Origin: CAIVPM01 sp964615145
GTDB taxonomy: Bacteria > Bacteroidota > Bacteroidia > Chitinophagales > Chitinophagaceae
DNA length: 64,000 bases
Assembly: GCA_964615145.1 (NCBI GenBank)
Contig: CAZTOP010000002.1
Location: 1 to 64,000, forward strand
Reading direction: 5' to 3'
Shown: positions 59,368-64,000 of the stretch, in pieces
Numbering within the stretch: the first letter of the stretch is position 1
Layout: the number at the start of each line of letters is the position of its first letter
Translations under genes and position numbers: made by a program
Notes under the pieces: model-generated
Seen by the model: the letters and a program-made list of their open reading frames with translations, nothing else
Databases searched by the model: none
What the model was told of the DNA's origin: nothing

Positions 59368-59940
59368 TTAAAACCTAAAACCAACTCCAGCCTGTATTTG
59401 CTGGCTTTTCCAAGTATCACTGTTGCTAATATCATTTACATTATTTAGACCAATGTTATATCTGGCATAAAATCTTAAATATTTAAATCCTAATTGTACA
59501 CCCCCTACCATTGCAAAGTCACCATTCTTGAAGGCATCCTTACTGTTACCTAGTAAAGTATTGTCATTATTTAATAAAATGCTATATTGAGGTCCAAGAT
59601 TTAGTACAAGAATTTTACCTATTTTATACCTAAGCAATAATGGTATGTTTATATAATTTAATTCGTAGTTTGAATTTGTGGCTGTTAAAATTCCCCCTGC
59701 AGCCACAGTAGTACCTTTTGATTGAGAAAATAAAAATTCGGGTTGAATGCCAATTTTCTTGTTAATTGCAATTTCCATAAATGCTCCAGCTTGATAGCTT
59801 AAGTTAAATTCATCTTTGAAAGATGTGCCTGTAATTTTTGTAAAATTTGCACCAGCCTTTAATCCAAAACTAAAATCTTGGGACATTGCAGTTTTTGTTG
59901 CTATTATAAAAACAGCAAGTGTAATAATTGTTCTTTTCAT
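59368..59940 (-). CDS. outer-membrane beta-barrel protein, PorT-like
   Basis: Exported barrel of 190 residues. I choose the ATG at 59940 because KRTIITLAVFIIATKTAMSQ is a signal peptide; an upstream ATG at 59964 adds eight residues. The mature part begins DFSFGLKAGANFTKITG, the usual first strand of the beta-barrel OMP group (porin family, PorT type), continues with FSQSKGTTV, LLRYKIGKILVLNLGPQYSILL and GGVQLGFKYLRFYARYNIGLN, and ends with QIQAGVGFRF, which has the C-terminal aromatic needed for BAM-dependent insertion. Eight strands are likely. Function is unknown. Confidence 0.88.
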   Translation of the reverse strand: MKRTIITLAVFIIATKTAMSQDFSFGLKAGANFTKITGTSFKDEFNLSYQAGAFMEIAINKKIGIQPEFLFSQSKGTTVAAGGILTATNSNYELNYINIPLLLRYKIGKILVLNLGPQYSILLNNDNTLLGNSKDAFKNGDFAMVGGVQLGFKYLRFYARYNIGLNNVNDISNSDTWKSQQIQAGVGFRF

Positions 59941-60075
59941 AATATTTCGTTTTTTTAATGACATAAAAAAATTGTGCCAATTTAATTTTTTTGGAAAATT
60001 TTTGTTTCAAGCATAGCCAGAAGAAGAACTAACTAGCACACATTATATACTAATATTGCAAAACAAAAGTTTTTA

Positions 60076-61599
60076 ATGAAATATCATTTTACAAAAAAAA
60101 TTGTACTGACTACGTTATTTTTTTATTTTACTAGTAATATCCTTAATGCACAACCTCCATTTATTAAAGATAGTATTGACAGTTATGTGCAGCAAGGCAT
60201 GAATGATTGGGATATCCCTGGACTTGCAATAACCATAGTAAAAGATGGACAAATAGTGCTGATGAAAGGCTATGGTGTTAAAAACAAAAACACTCAAGAA
60301 CCTGTAGATGAAAATACTTTATTCATCATTGCCAGTAATAGCAAACTATTTACAGGTACAGCTTTGGCTCAATTAGATTACAACAAAAAACTATCCTTAA
60401 ACGATAAAATAACTAAGTACTTTCCTGATTTTAAACTTTATGATTCCACTACAACCAAACTTGTTACCATTAAAGATATGCTTGGACATCATTTAGGCAC
60501 AAAAACTTTTCAAGGCGATTTTACTTTTTGGAACAGTGCATTAAGCAGGAATGAAGTAATGAAAAAAATGCGTTACCTAAAACCAAGTAATGATTTCAGA
60601 ACAACTTATGGGTATTGTAATAGTTGTTTTTTAACTGCCGGAGAAGTTATTCCTAAAGTTACTGGCAAGCCCTGGGAAGTTTATATTTATGATAGCATAG
60701 TACTGCCATTGGAAATGAAACGTACACAAACTCTTACTTATGGAATGGAGCAAATGCAAAATATTGCTTATCCATACACCAATTCATTTGTGGGGCATCT
60801 TACTCAAATTCCATTTGACAAAATAGATAATATGGCACCAGCTACAAGTATGGTTAGTTGTGTAAACGACTTAAGCCATTGGCTTTTGATGCAATTAGAT
60901 AGTGGAAGATATAATAATAAGCAAATACTTCCTTGGCAAGTAATTGCAAAAACTAGAGATATGATTACACCAATTTCGAGTAGAAAAAAAGGAACAACAC
61001 ATTTTTCTGGTTATGGCTTAGGCGTTTTTATGAGCGATTATCAAGGCAAACAAATTTTTAATCATACTGGAGGAGCTGATGGATTTGTTACAAATACTTG
61101 TTTTGTTCCAGAATTAAATCTTGGTATCAGCATCTTAACAAACAATGACAACCAGAATTTTTTTGAACTATTAAGATTGCAAATTTTAGATGCATACTTG
61201 AATGTTCCTTTTACAAACAGAAGTAAACAATTACTAAAAAATCATATCAAGGATAATCAAGAACAACAAGATGAAATTAATGCTTGGAAAAAAAGAATTG
61301 TAAATAATAAGCCAACATTTCCATTGAATAAATATACTGGAACTTATGAAAATGAACTTTATGGAACTATTGATATTATTGAAGAAAATGATATTTTAAG
61401 AATAAAATTTAATAGCCATAGAAACCTTACTGCAACATTAAAATATATGGATAATGATGAATGGATGATAACATACAATCCAATGATGTATGGAATTTTT
61501 TCGACCAAATTTAAAATTGAAAATAACAGCGTAAAAAGTCTTGACATTAAAGTAAGTGACTTTATTGAATACGACCCATACACTTTTATTAAGAAGTAA
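60076..61599 (+). CDS. serine hydrolase, class C beta-lactamase / D-Ala carboxypeptidase family
   Basis: Exported 507-residue serine hydrolase. Signal peptide residues 1-25 end in LNAQPP. The catalytic SxxK is Ser87-N-S-Lys90 (IIASNSKLF), the second motif is the Tyr of TTYGYCN, and the third, HTGG, is in IFNHTGGADGF (about 333-336). These form the beta-lactamase-related serine active site. The last 100 residues (FPLNKYTGTYENELYGTIDIIEENDILRIKFN) look like the DUF3471 beta-barrel often attached in Bacteroidota esterases. It may be an esterase, peptidase or D-amino acid hydrolase; beta-lactam resistance is unlikely to be its main role. Confidence 0.9.
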   Translation: MKYHFTKKIVLTTLFFYFTSNILNAQPPFIKDSIDSYVQQGMNDWDIPGLAITIVKDGQIVLMKGYGVKNKNTQEPVDENTLFIIASNSKLFTGTALAQLDYNKKLSLNDKITKYFPDFKLYDSTTTKLVTIKDMLGHHLGTKTFQGDFTFWNSALSRNEVMKKMRYLKPSNDFRTTYGYCNSCFLTAGEVIPKVTGKPWEVYIYDSIVLPLEMKRTQTLTYGMEQMQNIAYPYTNSFVGHLTQIPFDKIDNMAPATSMVSCVNDLSHWLLMQLDSGRYNNKQILPWQVIAKTRDMITPISSRKKGTTHFSGYGLGVFMSDYQGKQIFNHTGGADGFVTNTCFVPELNLGISILTNNDNQNFFELLRLQILDAYLNVPFTNRSKQLLKNHIKDNQEQQDEINAWKKRIVNNKPTFPLNKYTGTYENELYGTIDIIEENDILRIKFNSHRNLTATLKYMDNDEWMITYNPMMYGIFSTKFKIENNSVKSLDIKVSDFIEYDPYTFIKK

Positions 61600-61600
61600 A

Positions 61601-62341
61601 TTATTGATGTGTCTTGCTTGAGTCCTTAACCATTTCCATAATTTCTGACATTTCAATTGGATTCAAATATCTCCATTTACCAACTGGAATATCAAGCTTG
61701 ATGTTCATAATTCTGATGCGTTGTAAATTCAAAACTGTATAACCAAACTTATCACACATTTTTCTTATTTGTCTGTTCATTCCTTGTGTTAGAATAATTT
61801 TAAAGGTGTTAGTACTTATTTTTTTTACAAAACAAGGATTGGTTAAACCATCTTTAATTCTTACTCCATTAGACATACCCTTAACAAAAAAATCATTAAT
61901 GGGCTTATCAACTTTAACAATATATTCTTTTTCGTGATTGTTGCCTGCTCGTAAAATTTTGTTTACAATATCACCATCATTGGTTAAAAAAATTAATCCT
62001 TCAGAATCTTTATCTAATCTGCCAATTGGGAATATTCTTTTTTTATGACCGATATATGAAATAATGTTGCCCTTTATTTTTTCTTCTGTTGTGGTGGTTA
62101 TTCCAACTGGTTTATTAAAAGCTATGTAAATTAAATCTTCTCTTTTTTTAAGTTCTTCTTCAGTGGTAATGAGGCTTCCATCCACTTCTACTGCATCGCC
62201 AAAACTGTATCTATTACCAAGTTTAGCAGTTTTATTATTTAACAAAACTCTTCCTTCAGTAATTAATTTATCAGCTTCTCTTCTTGAGCAATAGCCAGTA
62301 TCACTAATAAACTTATTTAAACTAATTGACTCTGTATGCAC
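61601..62341 (-). CDS. rluF: 23S rRNA pseudouridine synthase RluF
   Basis: RsuA-family pseudouridine synthase of 246 residues; in E. coli RluF modifies U2604 of 23S rRNA. An S4 domain (SLNKFISDTGYCSRREADKLITEGRVLLN) leads. The catalytic Asp110 is in PIGRLDKDSEGLIFLTNDG. KILRAGNNHEKEYIVKVDKPI and TQGMNRQIRKMCDKFGYTVLNLQRIRIMNI follow the E. coli RluF order nearly word for word. Complete and of normal length. It converges on the serine hydrolase gene with only one base between stops. Confidence 0.94.
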   Translation of the reverse strand: MHTESISLNKFISDTGYCSRREADKLITEGRVLLNNKTAKLGNRYSFGDAVEVDGSLITTEEELKKREDLIYIAFNKPVGITTTTEEKIKGNIISYIGHKKRIFPIGRLDKDSEGLIFLTNDGDIVNKILRAGNNHEKEYIVKVDKPINDFFVKGMSNGVRIKDGLTNPCFVKKISTNTFKIILTQGMNRQIRKMCDKFGYTVLNLQRIRIMNIKLDIPVGKWRYLNPIEMSEIMEMVKDSSKTHQ

Positions 62342-62358
62342 AATAAAAAATTATAAAA

Positions 62359-62661
62359 TTAATTTAATACAATTACATCAACTACTGCATCAATGTTAAT
62401 AGAACCATAAATATGAGGAAATTCTTGATTAACCGAAGGAGCCAATTCGTAAACAAGTTTGTGGTTAAGTTTTGATACATCTATAACTAGTTTTACCAAC
62501 CCGGTGAATCCCTTGTAATAACGTTCTAAAACACCATCAACTTGCTCTGCTTTACTACAATGAATAAAACCTTCAATGGGCAAAGATGCTGCCACGTAAA
62601 AACCATCTTTTTTTGCTAATTCCCATTCTTTACTTGTTGTAATATGATATATATTTTCCAT
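62359..62661 (-). CDS. DUF952 domain-containing protein
   Basis: A 100-residue cytoplasmic protein covering exactly one DUF952 domain. The family signature is visible: IYHITTSKEWELAKKDGFYVAASLPIEGFIHCSKAEQVDGVLERYYKG, followed by LVKLVIDVSKLNHKLVYELAPSVNQEFPHIYGSINIDAVVDV. The conserved His of GFIHCS and the FPHIYG motif are present. The fold is thought to resemble an ADP-ribosyltransferase-like or cupin-like barrel, but the biological role is unknown. It lies between aroC and rluF on the same strand, nine bases after aroC, and is probably co-transcribed with it. Confidence 0.9.
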   Translation of the reverse strand: MENIYHITTSKEWELAKKDGFYVAASLPIEGFIHCSKAEQVDGVLERYYKGFTGLVKLVIDVSKLNHKLVYELAPSVNQEFPHIYGSINIDAVVDVIVLN

Positions 62662-62670
62662 ACAATATGT

Positions 62671-63666
62671 TTATTTTATTATTCTAGAAATTCTTTGTTC
62701 AAGCATCATTAAATCTGTCAAAACTATTGCTGTTACTGCTTCTACAACAACTGGAACACGCAACGCAATACACAAATCGTGACGACCTTTTACACTAAAT
62801 TCTTCCATTTCATTTGTTGCAATGTTAAATGATTGTTGTGTTTGTGGTGTTGATGATGTTGGCTTTACAGCTACTCTAAATACCAATTCATTACCATTAG
62901 TTAATCCACCAACAATACCACCTGCATAATTTGTTTTTGTTGCTCCATTTGCATTAACTATTGCATCATTATTTTCACTTCCAAACATTTTTGATGCAGC
63001 AAAACCACTTCCAAATTCAATACCTTTTATGGCAGGAATTGAGAAAATTATATGACTAATTAAGCTTTCAACACTATTAAAAAAAGGCTCTCCTAAACCT
63101 ATTGGCAATCCATTAGTTTTACATTCAATAATACCACCAACTGAATCCTTGGCATCTATTGCTTTTTGAATACCTTTTTCAATATCAGACTCTCCTCCTA
63201 CTTCAATTAAAGTTGCACTAATAGAAATATTTTCTAATAGTTTTTTAGCAATTACTCCAGCAGCAACTAAACACAAAGTTAGTCTTCCACTAAAGTGTCC
63301 ACTACCTCTGTAATCTTCAAATCCACCAAACTTTTTTGTAGCTACAAAATCTGCATGTCCTGGTCTTGGAATATCTCTTTGTTTCTCATAATCTGTACTT
63401 CTTGTATTATTATTTTCAAAGATGATAGTCAGCGGAGCACCTGTAGTTTTGCCGTTAAAAATTCCAGATTTAAAGATGGGTAAATCGTCTTCTTTGCGTG
63501 GTGTTGTTGCTTTTTGCAAACCTCCTTTTCTTCGTTCTATATCTATCAAAAAATCATCAACGCACAAAGGCAATCCTGCAGGAATACCATCAATTAAAAT
63601 ACCAACACATTCACCGTGCGATTCTCCAAAAATATCTATTTTAAAAAGTGTTCCAAATGTGTTCAT
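62671..63666 (-). CDS. aroC: chorismate synthase
   Basis: Converts 5-enolpyruvylshikimate 3-phosphate to chorismate with reduced FMN, last step of the common aromatic pathway. The chain of 331 residues is slightly shorter than usual (about 350-360). Motif 1 GESHGECVGILIDGIPAGLPL, motif 2 GHADFVATKKFGGFEDYRGSGHFSGR and motif 3 RHDLCIALRVPVVVEA are complete, with the two His that protonate FMN. The C-terminus ends soon after motif 3 (TDLMMLEQRISRIIK). Other aro genes are absent here. DUF952 and rluF follow on the same strand. Confidence 0.96.
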   Translation of the reverse strand: MNTFGTLFKIDIFGESHGECVGILIDGIPAGLPLCVDDFLIDIERRKGGLQKATTPRKEDDLPIFKSGIFNGKTTGAPLTIIFENNNTRSTDYEKQRDIPRPGHADFVATKKFGGFEDYRGSGHFSGRLTLCLVAAGVIAKKLLENISISATLIEVGGESDIEKGIQKAIDAKDSVGGIIECKTNGLPIGLGEPFFNSVESLISHIIFSIPAIKGIEFGSGFAASKMFGSENNDAIVNANGATKTNYAGGIVGGLTNGNELVFRVAVKPTSSTPQTQQSFNIATNEMEEFSVKGRHDLCIALRVPVVVEAVTAIVLTDLMMLEQRISRIIK

Positions 63667-63689
63667 CTTATCTGCGTGAATTGTTTTCG

Positions 63690-63769
63690 TTAGTGATTTC
63701 TTCGTGAGTTTATTTCGTAAGTAGTGGTAAGTAATTCGTTAGTTTTAAATCTTGAATAACTCCCAATTC
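63690..63769. repeat. degenerate word repeats before aroC
   Basis: The bases upstream of aroC contain short degenerate words: CGTGAGTTTA, TTCGTAAGTAG, GGTAAGTAATTCGTTAG and then AACTCCCAATTCCTAATTCCTAATCC (as overlapping CCTAATT words). The first group matches words of the inverted repeat at 12317-12420. Confidence 0.5.
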
Positions 63770-64000
63770 CTAATTCCTAATCCTCAAAGCCCATCTATTC
63801 CATAATTGTTGAGCATCTGGTGTTAAATTTAATGCAAATATTCCAGCAATCATAGATAATGAAAAAACCACTGCTCTAGCTATGATACCAATAAATCCAG
63901 TTAAATTAATACATAAGTAATAAGCAACAAAATAGCATACTACAGCCAATATTATGGCAAGAATATTTTTATAATTAAAAGGCTGCATATTAAATTTTTG
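63770..64000 (-). CDS. C-terminal end of a polysaccharide flippase-type membrane protein (partial)
   Basis: Hydrophobic sequence with three helices: KNILAIILAVVCYFVAYYL, FIGIIARAVVFSLSMIAGIFALNL and a short tail PDAQQLWNRWALRIRN. An ATG exists at 63988, but the frame stays open to the window edge (KFN before it). The pattern of a basic-hydrophobic KFNMQPFNYKN followed by paired helices and a soluble tail is usual at the C-terminus of MATE/Wzx-type lipopolysaccharide or oligosaccharide exporters of Bacteroidota. I therefore read it as the last 72-76 residues of a gene that begins outside the window. A small stand-alone membrane protein is the alternative. Confidence 0.5.
   Translation of the reverse strand, partial: QKFNMQPFNYKNILAIILAVVCYFVAYYLCINLTGFIGIIARAVVFSLSMIAGIFALNLTPDAQQLWNRWALRIRN

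Noticed and set aside
60076..61599. Beta-lactam resistance gene
   Set aside because: The SxxK and HTGG motifs are shared by many esterases and peptidases; the C-terminal DUF3471-like domain and the context do not suggest a resistance enzyme.
63770..63988. Independent 72-residue membrane protein
   Set aside because: The frame is open to the window edge and the sequence looks like the tail of a flippase; I annotated it as a partial gene.

Overview
The window is AT-rich bacterial chromosome from a Bacteroidota, most likely of the Chitinophagaceae type (inference from gene families; no 16S rRNA is present). The evidence is type IX secretion (T9SS) C-terminal sorting domains of both kinds, a PorP/SprF protein, DUF1573, DUF2452 and YhcH families, a long NusB, and promoters of the Bacteroidota form TTTG-N17-21-TAnnTTTG. 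One run of ten Ns (49471-49480) cuts threonine synthase, so this is a draft scaffold. There is no integrase, transposase, CRISPR array, phage gene or defence island; it is mainly core chromosome.

Layout. 0.5-2.7 kb: an outer-membrane protein, a SpoU methylase and a DUF2452 protein. 2.9-9.9 kb (minus strand): esterase, small membrane protein, tRNA-Cys, secreted protein, tpiA, a 21-bp-period tandem array, a sugar nucleotidyltransferase-like protein, an isoprenoid-synthase-like protein, folE and a PTPS/QueD protein. 10-14.6 kb: DPP-IV-type peptidase, hexitol phosphatase, rlmB and rfaE2. 14.6-25.4 kb: an apparent operon recG, M36 metallopeptidase (T9SS type A), giant PKD protein (T9SS type B), PorP/SprF. 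25.7-32.3 kb: tRNA-Pro, queA, trmH, thioredoxin-like protein, dapB and a second S9 peptidase. 32.4-37.5 kb: YhcH protein, kdgK-like kinase, TraB/GumN protein, EamA transporter, lepB. 37.7-40 kb: rplK-rplA-rplJ-rplL, without nusG before it or rpoBC after it. 40.3-46 kb: a 1,919-residue T9SS surface protein. 46.1-52.9 kb: coaE, yajC, DUF1573 lipoprotein, nusB, tRNA-Ser, thrC (gapped), ftsK. 53-64 kb: initiator tRNA-Met, a nucleotide-sugar and glycosyltransferase cluster, a SpmA-SpmB type membrane protein, a class C beta-lactamase-like hydrolase, rluF, DUF952, aroC and the end of a probable polysaccharide flippase.

Main themes are envelope and surface biogenesis (T9SS cargo and PorP, LepB, YajC, FtsK, sugar nucleotides), peptide and sugar use (two S9 peptidases, M36, KdgK, YhcH, HxpB), and RNA modification (three SpoU methylases, RluF, QueA, a possible QueD).

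The most interesting signals are modest: three genes (recG, porP/sprF and a small membrane ORF in frame behind the rlmB stop) whose likely start position carries AUU, AUA or AUC instead of AUG; a precise 21-bp-period AT-rich array upstream of tpiA; the isolated rplKAJL cluster with structured leaders; and several degenerate intergenic repeat families. I found no clearly novel multi-gene system.
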